DNA of 64,000 nt from Bacteroidales bacterium (GTDB lineage: Bacteria; Bacteroidota; Bacteroidia; Bacteroidales; Lentimicrobiaceae), in contig JADJEQ010000016.1 in NCBI GenBank assembly GCA_016709025.1, positions 236,499-300,498 on the forward strand, read 5' to 3'. Within the stretch, counting starts at the first letter, position 1. The number at the start of each line of letters is the position of its first letter. Made by a program: the position numbers and the translations under genes. Shown here one piece after another: positions 35,528-44,627 of the stretch. Below the pieces are notes generated by a model, which saw nothing but the letters and a program-made list of their open reading frames with translations, was not told where the DNA came from and ran no database searches.

Positions 35528-35799
35528 AAACCGAAAAAACATCCGGCAAGGAACCTGTAATTGTTTACAGGAAAGACGGAAAAACCCCCGATTTGAGATA
35601 CAAAAGTTCAAGGGACTATATCTCATCACAATTAAAGGAAAAAAACGAGGAAAAGGAAGACTGGAAAGCAGCCGATATGAGCTATGCAGGTTTCAGGGAG
35701 CATGCCTTTTCACAACACACAGGAAACCCCGCGAATATACCGGCACAAATAAAACCTACGGGGAAAAAACCAGTCTGGAAAGTGACCGGTTCAAATTAA
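35524..35799 (+). CDS. Small hydrophilic protein coupled to the lipoprotein
   Basis: A 91-residue, strongly charged protein without signal peptide or membrane helix (YRKDGKTPDLRYKSSRDY, KEKNEEKEDWKAADM). It begins inside the stop of the lipoprotein gene (ATGA). It is not recognised; composition suggests a soluble cytoplasmic protein. Confidence 0.5.
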   Translation: MKTEKTSGKEPVIVYRKDGKTPDLRYKSSRDYISSQLKEKNEEKEDWKAADMSYAGFREHAFSQHTGNPANIPAQIKPTGKKPVWKVTGSN

Positions 35800-36233
35800 G
35801 TCACATCATGGGCAAACCGGCTGAAAAGTGGACGGTGTAAAGTGAAGAGTGTGAAAATAAAAAGTAAACGTCCGGACGCACAGTAGGGCTGGCCATCATC
35901 GCAATTTTTTCTTTTTCTGCCCTATTTCAATCTTAACGACTCCGCGTCCCTGTCAGCCGGCATGCGGCGTGACTGCATCCCAGAGGCGGGGTTTGACTGC
36001 CATTCAGCAACCTGATGACAGGAGAAATACAATAATCTTTCCTTCTTTTTCTTTTTTTTTAAAATCTTTACTTCGTTTCTTCGGGTCTCGTTCGGCCGGC
36101 AGTAAGCCTGCTTTCTATCTGTAATGGTTTGGCCCCGGCAGGCAGGTTGGCGCCATTTCAGGATGGTCAGAACAGGTCGTGACCTAACAGATTTCGATTT
36201 TTTCCGGAAATAGTGATTCTGAAAAATAATTTC
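35800..36233 (+). other. Intergenic region
   Basis: No gene. T-rich tracts (about 36025-36070) and short GC hairpins (GCCGGCATGCGGC near 35957) only. Confidence 0.5.
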
Positions 36234-36241
36234 TAGATTTG
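36234..36241 (+). promoter_or_regulatory. -7 promoter element overlapped by a palindrome
   Basis: TAGATTTG fits TAnnTTTG; the start would be near 36247, inside the palindrome that begins at 36238. Confidence 0.5.
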
Positions 36242-36268
36242 CGTTAATTATTCGATAATTAACGCAAA
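36238..36268. promoter_or_regulatory. 31-bp perfect palindrome, probable operator
   Basis: Arms TTTGCGTTAATTAT and ATAATTAACGCAAA (14 bp each, no mismatch) around TCG. It covers the -7 element edge, the expected start and most of the leader, and ends 11 nt before the ATG at 36280. It could be a repressor site or an RNA hairpin that limits ribosome access. Confidence 0.65.
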
Positions 36269-36279
36269 AACTGTTTTTT

Positions 36280-36720
36280 ATGAAAAAACTGCTGCTAATT
36301 TCAATTTTTGCACTTATTGCTGTTTATTATGCCGGTGCTCAGGAAATCGGGGTTCGGTTTGGCGGAACAAATGGCGCCGGTGGAGTAGCGCTTGATGGTG
36401 TTTTTGGAGCCGGCCCTGGCAGAATACATGCCGACCTGGGAATATACAACGGCGGTGTGGGTGTCGATGTGTTGTGGGATTTTATTTACAAACCCCTGGG
36501 TGGAGAAGCCTTTAACTGGTATCTGGGAGCCGGTCCGACTACCTACATCGGCGACGACTTCTGGCTGGGAGTATGCGGAGAGATCGGGCTTGAGTACCGT
36601 TTCAACAGCGTGCCCATTTCACTCGGCGTTGACTGGCGGCCTACCTTATGGGTAATTGAAGAAACAAAATTCGGAGCCGATTCGTTTGGATTATGTGCCC
36701 GCTTCAGATTTGGCAAATAG
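36280..36720 (+). CDS. Small outer-membrane beta-barrel protein
   Basis: The 146-residue protein has a signal peptide (MKKLLLISIFALIAVYYAGA) and eight or so amphipathic strands (IGVRFGGTNGAGGVALDGVF, FNWYLGAGPTTYIGDDFWLG, GEIGLEYRFN) ending in SFGLCARFRFGK. The pattern is that of small 8-stranded Bacteroidota barrels. The function is unknown. Expression is probably controlled at the palindrome just upstream. Confidence 0.7.
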   Translation: MKKLLLISIFALIAVYYAGAQEIGVRFGGTNGAGGVALDGVFGAGPGRIHADLGIYNGGVGVDVLWDFIYKPLGGEAFNWYLGAGPTTYIGDDFWLGVCGEIGLEYRFNSVPISLGVDWRPTLWVIEETKFGADSFGLCARFRFGK

Positions 36721-37316
36721 AAACCAGATTAATTGCCATCGGGTCATTATCCTGCCGGTATTCATCATCAGGCAGGTGAAACGATCCGGAGTATAAATAA
36801 CACGGAAAACCATCTAAAATCCCCTGGTCTTCTGGTTATCAAAAATATTTACCTGTTCTGCCCGGTTATGCCGGGCATTTTTTATGCATTACGCCGGTAT
36901 TTATTTTCAGGCATTGAGAGATTCTTAAATTTTTGATTCCATTTTCGGGGGAGCGAAAGGCAGCAAAGGCGGGGCACCGCCCCCGGGGCGGGGGCGCAGG
37001 GGCCGCAGAGCAAGAAAAGAATAGGCGGGTATAATGATAAACAGAAATACCAGGATTTTCCCATGGTAGGTGATATTATATTCGAAATCCGCCCTAAAAA
37101 AAGTTCCGTTCTATCAGATCATCTCCCGGCCAGAAATCCTCCCGGAAATTTTAATTAAACACTCCCGATGTTTTGTATATTTGTGATATGCCGGTAACAA
37201 CACCTGTTGGGACTTGATTACTTATTCGTAGGCCTCTCTTGCCGGCTGTTTCCTGTATCAATTATTACTGCCTTCCTCCTTTTAGCATAGAAGAAATTAT
37301 ATTAAAGGAATATATC
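36721..37316 (+). other. Intergenic region
   Basis: No gene. It contains the terminator at 36859, a G/C-rich tract (36967-37003) and a -7 element TATATTTG at 37176-37183 for the next gene. Confidence 0.6.
36859..36883 (+). terminator. Rho-independent terminator
   Basis: Stem TGCCCGG / CCGGGCA with loop TTATG, followed by TTTTTT. It is well placed to end the transcript from 36280. Confidence 0.8.
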
Positions 37317-39176
37317 ATGAAAAAGCCTGTTCTCCTTATTACAACTGCGCTTCTTATCTCTGCATTGGTTTTCTCACAGTCCGGTCTGCCCGGCACAGCG
37401 CCGGAATTGTCGCGGTCAGGATGCCTTCCTGATGGCATTGTGTTCACAAATCAGGCTATGATCGATAGTTTTCAGATTGATCATCCCGGATGTACCGAAA
37501 TTGAGAAAGATCTGATCATCAGTGGAAATGACATTGACAATCTGGAAGGATTAGGTGTACTGACATCCATCCTGGGCGATCTTTACATCGGGTACTGGAG
37601 CGGAGGCAATCCTGAGCTAACCCGCCTGGCGGGACTGGAGAATCTGACTTCTATCGGAGGTGACCTGTACATCGGGTATTGGGGTTACGGCAATCCCTCA
37701 CTCACCAACCTGACGGCGCTCGGGAATCTGACAACCATCGGGAATGACTTATGTATCATTGATAATAACGCCCTCACCAGCCTCGCCGGGCTCGGGAATC
37801 TGACCTCTGTCGCAGGCTCACTTACAATTGCATACAACAATCAACTGACCGACCTGACCGGACTGGAGCATTTAACTTCAGTCGGAAAGCATCTGGGTAT
37901 CGGGGGGATGGATGCCCTGACCACGCTTCAAGGGCTTAATAATATAACTTCTGTCGGGTCGTTGGGAATCGATATTAATTATGTTCTGGTGAGCCTGTCC
38001 GGACTGGAGAATCTGACTTCTGTCGCAGGATATGTTGAAATATGGGGCAACAACGCCCTGACCAACCTGACGGGACTGGATGGTTTAGCTTCTATCGGGG
38101 GTTCCTTTATGTTGGGAAACAACGATGCACTCATCAGCCTGACCGGACTGGAGCATCTGACTTTTGTCGGAGGTTCAGAAATATGGGGCAACAACGTTCT
38201 GCCCAATCTGACGGGTCTGGATAATCTGTCATCCATCAATGATTCCCTGATTATCCGTGATAACGCTGCGCTAACCAGCCTCACTGGGTTGGAAGGCCTC
38301 ACTTCAATAGGAGGAACCCTTGCGCTAGGTGGCAACGATCAGCTGAACAGCTTAACCGGGCTTGAAAACCTGGCTTTCATAGGTGGGGATCTGAATATAG
38401 GGATGGCGTGGGTGGATCAATGGGGGTTAACCTATGGGGAAGGTAATGACGGCTTGTCTGACTTATCAGGTTTGTCCGGGTTGACAACAATAGGGGATGA
38501 TCTGTATATTTTCGACAATCAAAGCATGACCAGTTTATCGGGTCTCGGCAATTTAACATCCATAGGAGGAGGGCTTAATATCGGGGCCCGTTTTGGCGCG
38601 GGGGATTCCGGTTACCAGGTGGAACAGTTTTATGCAGGTAATCCCGTTTTGACCAGTTTAAGTGGCCTGGGAAATTTAAATTCCATAGCAGGCGTTTTAT
38701 CTGTTATTGACAACGATGCCCTTACCAGTTTGTCGGGACTTGATAATCTAATTGCTACTTCAATCGAAGGTTTAATTATTTATAACAACGCTGCTTTGTC
38801 AACCTGTGAAGTGCAGAGTATCTGCGATTTTTTAGCCAGCCCGGACGCAACGGTTGAAATAAGCGGGAATTATACCGGGTGTAACAGCATCGCTCAGGTA
38901 GAATTTGCGTGCATTAAAGGTGTTGAAAACAACCCTTCTTTAAACGTTTTCCAGATTTATCCCAATCCGGCTTCTGATTATTTCACCATCAAATCATTAT
39001 CAGTTCCTGTTCAATGCCGCTTAACCATCCTCAACCCGGGCAATCAGCAACTATTTCACTGTGTGGTGAAAGAACCGGAGACTGTAATTGATGTATCAGG
39101 CCTCCCGGCCGGGGTCTATTTTATCAGGCTGGTATACAACAGTTCAACAGCCACGGTTAAACTGGTAAAGCAATAA
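37317..39176 (+). CDS. Secreted solenoid (receptor L-domain/LRR-like) protein with T9SS sorting domain
   Basis: The 619-residue protein starts at ATG 37317 (signal MKKPVLLITTALLISALVFS). Residues about 45-520 are about 18 repeats of 22-26 residues with LTSLSGLGNLTSIGGDLYI as the consensus and an Asn after the strand (IWGNNALTNL, IIDNNALTSL). This is the pattern of receptor L-domain-like or LRR-related right-handed solenoids in Bacteroidota surface proteins. The C-terminus is a type A sorting domain (FQIYPNPASDYFTIKSL to VKLVKQ). Likely a surface binding protein; the ligand is unknown. Confidence 0.88.
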   Translation: MKKPVLLITTALLISALVFSQSGLPGTAPELSRSGCLPDGIVFTNQAMIDSFQIDHPGCTEIEKDLIISGNDIDNLEGLGVLTSILGDLYIGYWSGGNPELTRLAGLENLTSIGGDLYIGYWGYGNPSLTNLTALGNLTTIGNDLCIIDNNALTSLAGLGNLTSVAGSLTIAYNNQLTDLTGLEHLTSVGKHLGIGGMDALTTLQGLNNITSVGSLGIDINYVLVSLSGLENLTSVAGYVEIWGNNALTNLTGLDGLASIGGSFMLGNNDALISLTGLEHLTFVGGSEIWGNNVLPNLTGLDNLSSINDSLIIRDNAALTSLTGLEGLTSIGGTLALGGNDQLNSLTGLENLAFIGGDLNIGMAWVDQWGLTYGEGNDGLSDLSGLSGLTTIGDDLYIFDNQSMTSLSGLGNLTSIGGGLNIGARFGAGDSGYQVEQFYAGNPVLTSLSGLGNLNSIAGVLSVIDNDALTSLSGLDNLIATSIEGLIIYNNAALSTCEVQSICDFLASPDATVEISGNYTGCNSIAQVEFACIKGVENNPSLNVFQIYPNPASDYFTIKSLSVPVQCRLTILNPGNQQLFHCVVKEPETVIDVSGLPAGVYFIRLVYNSSTATVKLVKQ

Positions 39177-39196
39177 TCAGCCGGAATTTTGCCTGT

Positions 39197-40146
39197 CGCC
39201 CCTCCGGGGCTAAAATTGAAAAGACCGGGGCATCCCTCGTGGTTCTGGTTCAATGCTATCGGGAGATGAATAAAAACAATGGACTGGCAAGTTTGAAAGT
39301 CGGGTTTTGTTTTGGTTAACTGGCTGCCCGTCTTTCACCCAAACGGTGAGGGGGGGTTCGTTTTGGCGCGAGAACGTTGGTAGAAAAAAATTGAAGAGTT
39401 GGTTTTAAAGCCCCAGCGGGGCGAAATGTGTAACCCCTTAGGAAAAGATAACGTCCGGATAGGGCCCAAATCTGATAAATGCGGTATCTGTCAGATATGT
39501 TATTCATTGTCAGGCTCTATTGATTTTATTTCCACTTTCCCGAACCCATAAAACCCTGACAAAATAGTCGGAAAACATTGGTTACTGATCGCACTTCAAT
39601 TAATTAACCGGGGCCATCGCACTATGCAATGGGTTTCGGTTATCGGTAGTTTAATTTCACATGACGCCTCTCTGAGGCTAAAAATTACATTCGTTGTTCC
39701 TTTCTACCAACGTTTCGCCCCTCCGGGGCTAAAATTGAAAAGACCGGGGCATCCCTCGTGGTTCTGGTTCAATGCTATCGGGAGATGAATGAAAAACGAA
39801 TGGAAGGCTCAGGCGAGTTTGAAAGTCGGGGGTTTTGTTTTGGTTAACCATAGCAAAGCCCCAGCGGGGCGAAACGTTGGTAGAAAAAAATTGAAGAGTT
39901 GGTTTTTAAGCCCCAGCGGGGCGAAATGTGTAACCCCTTAGGTAAAGATAACATCCAGATTGGGCCCAAATCTGATAAATGCGGGATCTGTCAGATATGT
40001 TATTCATTGTCAGGCTCTATTGATTTTATTTCCACTTTCCCGAACCCATAAAACCCTGACAAAATAGTCAGAAAACATTGGTTACTGATCGCACTTCAAT
40101 TAATTAACCAGGGCCATCGCACTATGCAATGGGTTTCGGTTATCGG
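39197..40146 (+). repeat. Tandem duplication of a 430-450-bp non-coding unit with REP-like palindromes
   Basis: Copy A (39197-39646) and copy B (39716-40146) share the same ends (CGCCCCTCCGGGGC to GGGTTTCGGTTATCGG) and long near-identical runs, with differences mainly near 39270-39365. The period is 519 bp. GC palindromes of the same family as at 32.4 kb occur at 39198, 39410, 39666, 39717, 39858 and 39910, and are often flanked by ACGTTGGTAGAAA or its complement. The unit has no coding capacity. Confidence 0.9.
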
Positions 40147-40164
40147 ACAACATTAATATAAAAT

Positions 40165-41436
40165 TCAATCTTCCATATCTTCTTCCGGCTCGTCCGCCCG
40201 GGTCAGCTCAAGCGCCCTGACTGCCTGAATCGCATTACCGGCAATGCCTTTGATTGAACCGTACATGTCGATGGTATTGGTAATCACTTTATCTATCTGT
40301 TTTTCCCTTTCTTTCCAAATCCGCTGCATCGAACGTTTTTCGCTGTCCAGCGCAATTTTCATCGATGAAAAACCTTCCACAATGGCTTCTACCTGCATCC
40401 GGAAGGTGGTGCTGGTAAGATAATCGTACAACAGGTGCATTTTATCACCTTTGTTTTCCTGTGAGCTGATGGCAGTGCTCAACTGAATTACGGATTCACG
40501 CAATACGGCACAAAGACCCTTGAATTCCTCGTAGGTGCAGATCCAAACGCCGTCAAGTATGCCCATACGGGCATAACCGGCGGGCATGGCTTCGGTTACC
40601 AGTACACCGACATCGGCGCCTTTATCCCGCATATCGGCTTTGAATTTCTGAATCCATCCTGCCTGGAAATCCTTGGTGCGTTTACTCTCGTAATATATTT
40701 TGCCACAGTTCTGACGGCTGCGGGTATTCACAATCTGAATGCAGTCGCCTCCGCGTGCGCCCTTTTTCACCTCATCAATGGTATCGAGCGGGAACTGCAC
40801 CGCGAGCCATTCCTCAATGGCCAGCTCCTGAACCTCTCCCTGCAACTGCATAGAGCCCTGCTCCTGTTTGCGCTTCATCTCTTCGGTCAGCTTTTTCTGG
40901 TCTTCCAGTTGCTTCTGGAGTTCCCGGAACCGCAATTCATTCTTATCTTCTTCCGTTTTCCTGATCTTGTCCTTTTCAACCAGCAGTATTTCATTCAGCT
41001 TTTTCTGGGCTTCAGCTTCCACCGATTCCTTCAGCTCGGCTTTCTCGCGCCTGAGGGTTTCAACCTGCGCTTTGGTCCGGTTCAGCTCTTTGACCTGCTC
41101 CGACTTCTCATTGAGCTCCTTTTGCAACGCCTGAAACTGATCAGATTGCTCCTCCGCCAGTTTGGCCTTTAGTTTTGTTTCAATGGCAATCCGGTCCTCT
41201 TTCAGTTGTTTTTCCAGCCGGTCCTGAAACATTTCATTTTCCTGTTTTTTCTTCTGCTCAAATGCCTCTTTTGCCCGATCCAGCTTTTCCTGTTCCTGCT
41301 CAAATTGCCGGGTAACTTCGGCCTTTTGGGCCTCGTATTTCTGTTTAATTTCATCCTCAAGCTGATGCGCGAGGATATTCTGAACATCAATGGATGTTCC
41401 GCAATTCGGGCATTTTATACGGGTGGTGTTGTTCAT
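40165..41436 (-). CDS. DUF2130 family coiled-coil protein
   Basis: The 423-residue protein starts at ATG 41436. It has a short N-terminal zinc-ribbon-like start (IKCPNCGTSIDVQNILAHQ), a long charged coiled coil (about 30-200), and a C-terminal DUF2130 domain (about 215-380) with RSRQNCGKIYYESKRTKDFQ and WIQKFKADMRDKGADVGVLV, which contains an E-S-K signature reminiscent of PD-(D/E)xK nucleases. It is cytoplasmic; the role is not established, and DNA-related function is proposed for the family. It stands alone, convergent with 37317. Confidence 0.88.
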   Translation of the reverse strand: MNNTTRIKCPNCGTSIDVQNILAHQLEDEIKQKYEAQKAEVTRQFEQEQEKLDRAKEAFEQKKKQENEMFQDRLEKQLKEDRIAIETKLKAKLAEEQSDQFQALQKELNEKSEQVKELNRTKAQVETLRREKAELKESVEAEAQKKLNEILLVEKDKIRKTEEDKNELRFRELQKQLEDQKKLTEEMKRKQEQGSMQLQGEVQELAIEEWLAVQFPLDTIDEVKKGARGGDCIQIVNTRSRQNCGKIYYESKRTKDFQAGWIQKFKADMRDKGADVGVLVTEAMPAGYARMGILDGVWICTYEEFKGLCAVLRESVIQLSTAISSQENKGDKMHLLYDYLTSTTFRMQVEAIVEGFSSMKIALDSEKRSMQRIWKEREKQIDKVITNTIDMYGSIKGIAGNAIQAVRALELTRADEPEEDMED

Positions 41437-42207
41437 GGGAATAAATTTCAAAACAATAAATTCATGGTAAATGTACCACAAAAAAGAAGTACGATCATTT
41501 TGCTGATTGATTGGCAATCGGGAATGCAGGTTTTTTCCGGCAAATCCTTATTTAAGGATATGCTTTCATTGTTGTTGGGATATAGTAGAAGAAACTTTGA
41601 CACCAAGACCCCAGGCCACCAAAACTAATACAAATTGAATAATTAACATGTAGATATCAATGTCGTTTAATTAAGGAAATAATCAGGCAAATTTTATTTC
41701 CCGGCTCGTGTTCGAATAGCTTAATCTAAATCGACTTTATATGTCCAGTACCATTGCCGCTGACAAAATTTGTTTTGCTTTTCATCTTGGCTGAACTCAC
41801 ATTCAACTATTGTATCATGGTGTGTGCGATACGCTCATTTCTTCACCGTACATGGGTTTTGATTTCAAGGTGAAAGCGCTTCGTCCCGATAGCTATCGGG
41901 AACGCTCAGCGTGACATGGGATTATATTTCAGGTTAAAATAAAGTAATGGCACCACCCTTCAAGCTGTCACACTGAGCGGTGGTTGGTAGCGACGTCAGT
42001 GTTTGGACGCTGATGCTCAGAGTATGCCTGTCATCTCCGCATTACGCTCTTTTTTTGAGTACCAACTCAGGAAGACAGGTTGGTGATTTAGTGTGCCGAT
42101 AGCTATCGGATGGTGTCAAAAAAAAAAGTCAGGTAAATGATGTTAATTATGGCAATAATCCGGTATTGTCAATTATTTCAAAGGATCCCGATTCTTTTCC
42201 CCTGACA
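41437..42207. other. Intergenic region
   Basis: About 770 bp without a gene. Two copies of a palindrome with core GATAGCTATC occur at about 41885-41900 (CCCGATAGCTATCGGG) and 42096-42110 (CCGATAGCTATCGG). Confidence 0.6.
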
Positions 42208-42712
42208 CTAATGATATGCGATATCCAGTATCTCAAAAACCAGCTCATCTTTGTCGCGTTTTAAAACAGCTTTGTCCCCGGTTTTTTTATGAATCAACAG
42301 TTTGGCGATCGGGGATATAAACGAGATTTTTCCTTTTGAAACATCTGCTTCATCAACCCCGACAATCTGAAATGTCTGTATTTTTTTAGTGGAGCCTGTT
42401 TTCAGCGTTACCGATGCGCCAAACCTGACTTCATTTTGTGGTTGCTCACTCAGCACTGATAATTTTGGCCTCAAAAATCCGGTTATTTAGTAGTTGCAGT
42501 CTGGCATTGATATGGTTCAAAGCAATCCGGTTCTCATTTTCACTGGCGTTATCCAACTGGTCTTTCTCATTTTCGAGTGCCTGTTTTTCGGCCAGCAATG
42601 CATTCATGCCCGCCTGGGTCACATAGTTGGGTACCCCTTCCGGTAAAAAGGCCCTGGGTGGCACCATCGGAATTTCTTCCTGATCATCTTCTTTCACAAA
42701 TCCTCTGCTCAT
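42208..42712 (-). CDS. GreA/GreB-family transcription factor, interrupted by a frame change
   Basis: Two frames make one protein of about 165 residues. From 42712 the N-terminal part (FLPEGVPNYVTQAGMNALLAEK, coiled coil, RLQLLNNRIFEAKIISAE) is the Gre coiled-coil domain; from about 42465 the second frame gives the C-terminal domain (EQPQNEVRFGASVTLKTG, IVGVDEADVSKGKISFISPI). The join is at GAG TGA G around 42443-42450: dropping one base restores A-E-E-Q-P-Q-N-E-V. Gre proteins rescue backtracked RNA polymerase; this is the non-essential Bacteroidota paralogue type. Whether the break is real or a sequence error is open. Confidence 0.75.
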
Positions 42713-43712
42713 AACCCAATCATTTTAATGATCTGCTTTCTTAAGGCATCTCAGGTGTGAAATGCCTGTTTCCCTGGTCCGGGCTGATGAATGTATACCC
42801 GTTTGAGATGGTATTCAGCCCCCGCAGGAAGTCATTCAAACCGGAACACAAATTACAAAAAGATACGGTTGGCGCGATGGGATGGGAAAATATATAAGCC
42901 ATGCTGAAGTGTGGCAGTGAAAACTGAAAGCAGGGTAATTCTTTATTTGATTTGCTGAAGGAAATTTATCTTCGATTAAAACCAGAGGTTACAATTCAAA
43001 CTTATGTTGAAAGTGTATTCAGGTCATATTCACCAGGCAAATACCATACTCTGAATAATTGGCTTCTGAGCAATTTTTTCTTTACTTTTTGCAAGATCAA
43101 AAAGTAACAAAAAATCTCGGCTTCTTAAAAATTGCTAAAAACAGGCGAGCGATTTTGGTAGGAAGAAACAAGGTTGAAACACTATTCCTCCGCTTTAAAC
43201 TCTTGTACACTAATCCTTCTGAGCTTCGCCAAACTTCATCAGTTGCGTTTCTTCCCTCTTTTACGCGGCCTGATTTCTTAACGCCATTCTTCCAAGGCCG
43301 GTCCTTTTGCAGTTATTCATCGTAAGTTGATAGGATTTTCTGAAAAGCACCCATTCGCTTTGAAATAAAAAATATTTAAAGATGTAAGGAATTTAAGGTT
43401 GGAAGTATATTGTGACATTTCAAAAAATGCAACTGTATGGTGAGTTTCACCTTCATTGATTTGCCACGTGGCGCTTGTCGCCAGCGGGCCGTTGTGCCGT
43501 TGATTATCTTTAGTTCTTCAGCCAGCACTATTAAAGCAGAAGAACTTTGTCTGGCATTTTCTATAACATAGTTTTTTATAATGATAATCCCAGTACATCA
43601 AAAACTGAATAGCCCGTAAGGTTAGGAAACAAAATTAAAAAAAATTTTTTCCGGCACTTGTTTATTTAATTTTATCATGTAATTTTGCAGTCCCTTTTAA
43701 GGGAAAAATTAT
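42713..43712. other. Gene-free region before tRNA-Asn
   Basis: A plus-strand open frame at 43059-43325 is Ser/Phe-rich without protein-like features and looks like part of an intergenic repeat. I see nothing else supportable. Confidence 0.5.
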
Positions 43713-43786
43713 TCCTCCTTAGCTCAGTTGGTTAGAGCATCTGACTGTTAATCAGAGGGTCGCTAGTTCAAGTCTAGCAGGGGGAG
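43713..43786 (+). tRNA. tRNA-Asn (GTT)
   Basis: A 74-nt cloverleaf: acceptor TCCTCCT / AGGGGGA (one G-T pair), D arm GCTC...GAGC, anticodon arm TCTGA-CTGTTAA-TCAGA with anticodon GTT, T arm GCTAG-TTCAAGT-CTAGC, discriminator G. CCA is not encoded. It marks the left edge of the AT-rich defence region; no integrase is visible beside it. Confidence 0.95.
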
Positions 43787-43995
43787 CTTCAAAATCAGCC
43801 ACTTACATTAATTTGGAGGGCTTTTTAATACGACAAACATTTTGACAAACAAAAAAATTATTCTTTTTTTAGAATTCCTTCCCATTTTCGTCCCTTTTCG
43901 AAAGAAAACCACATTCATAGAAAGTTATTAACAAATCTTTTAGTTCTGTTAATAAATATTTTGGCATTATTATTAACTGTCAGGGAATATTTGTG

Positions 43996-44003
43996 TATCT
44001 TTG
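43996..44003 (+). promoter_or_regulatory. -7 promoter element of the retron-like cassette
   Basis: TATCTTTG fits TAnnTTTG. Transcription would begin near 44009, 28 nt before the a1-like repeat of the candidate msr-msd RNA and about 330 nt before the first coding start. Confidence 0.5.
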
Positions 44004-44036
44004 CATCTTAGTTCTTTGAAAAGTGTTTTGGAGCCA

Positions 44037-44285
44037 GTAACTAAGTGGGTTTACTGACAGCTCGAAGGGCAACCCGCAAGGGTTCATTAAGGGCAGGCAT
44101 TGCTCATGTAACCTATTATAATGCACATCAGATACACCGATAGATGTCTATCAGGTTATCATGATGATGTATATGAGGTCAACATGTAATAATCGCTCTT
44201 GAATTGTTCGAATTGATTTTTTTTGATTTATTGGAACAGGAAGTTAAGTGAGTGTAATGAGAACATCGCATACACATTTAGTTAC
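44037..44285 (+). ncRNA. Candidate retron msr-msd RNA
   Basis: GTAACTAAGTG (44037-44047) can pair with CATTTAGTTAC (44275-44285) over 11 bp with one G-U, enclosing 227 nt, which is how retron a1/a2 repeats enclose msr and msd. Inside are a hairpin AACCC-GCAA-GGGTT near 44071-44084 and a long imperfect hairpin (44112-44178) with a perfect GATAGA-TG-TCTATC tip, suitable as an msd stem. Size and position before a retron-type reverse transcriptase fit. The branching G and the exact msr/msd border could not be assigned, so this remains a structural prediction. Confidence 0.5.
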
Positions 44286-44330
44286 AGACAATTTTGGTTT
44301 GGAACAGGACAATGTTGTCCTGTAACTAAA
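44277..44330 (+). promoter_or_regulatory. Alternative hairpin at the end of the leader
   Basis: TTTAGTTACAG (44277-44287) pairs perfectly with CTGTAACTAAA (44320-44330), enclosing a second hairpin AGGACAA-TG-TTGTCCT (44306-44321, overlapping the outer arm by two bases). The left arm is the same segment that can pair with 44037-44047, so the two folds exclude each other. The structure ends 10 nt before the ATG at 44341. Confidence 0.6.
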
Positions 44331-44340
44331 ACTCAATAAA

Positions 44341-44574
44341 ATGTCACGTTTAAGACAAACCCAAAACATTGATAGTCTGATAGAAAATATCACCACTATC
44401 ATCGAGAACCGGTGTTCTCTTTCGGAAGGGGATTTTTTAATCCTTAATGAAGCTGTAAATCTTCTAAAGAATCTGAAACGAAAAAAAGGGAAAACCAACG
44501 AACAAATCATACGCGCTGTGATTCAAGTAGTTGAATTACTCTCACATTTTTTCACGAATGAATCAGAAAACTAA
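44341..44574 (+). CDS. 77-residue helical protein of the retron-like cassette
   Basis: A small, probably all-helical protein (IDSLIENITTIIENRCSLSE, LLKNLKRKKGKTNEQIIRAV, VVELLSHFF) with no membrane segment or known domain. It lies between the structured leader and the XRE gene on the same strand, 53 bp before the latter, so it is likely cotranscribed with the reverse transcriptase. It could be an accessory or effector part. I do not recognise it. Confidence 0.6.
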   Translation: MSRLRQTQNIDSLIENITTIIENRCSLSEGDFLILNEAVNLLKNLKRKKGKTNEQIIRAVIQVVELLSHFFTNESEN

Positions 44575-44627
44575 AAGACTATAAGCATCAGAAAATCCGA
44601 GCACTCCTTTTTTCTTATAAAAAGAAA

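Noticed and set aside
41206..41628. Plus-strand open frames opposite the DUF2130 coiled coil
   Set aside because: They are reverse-strand shadows of a Glu/Lys/Gln-rich coiled coil and have Phe/Leu/Ser composition.
43059..43325. 88-codon plus-strand frame
   Set aside because: Phe/Ser-rich, no homology recognised, no ribosome site, and the DNA looks like an intergenic repeat.
43787..43990. Integrase remnant after tRNA-Asn
   Set aside because: Neither strand shows a tyrosine recombinase motif; the stretch is AT-rich with multiple stops.
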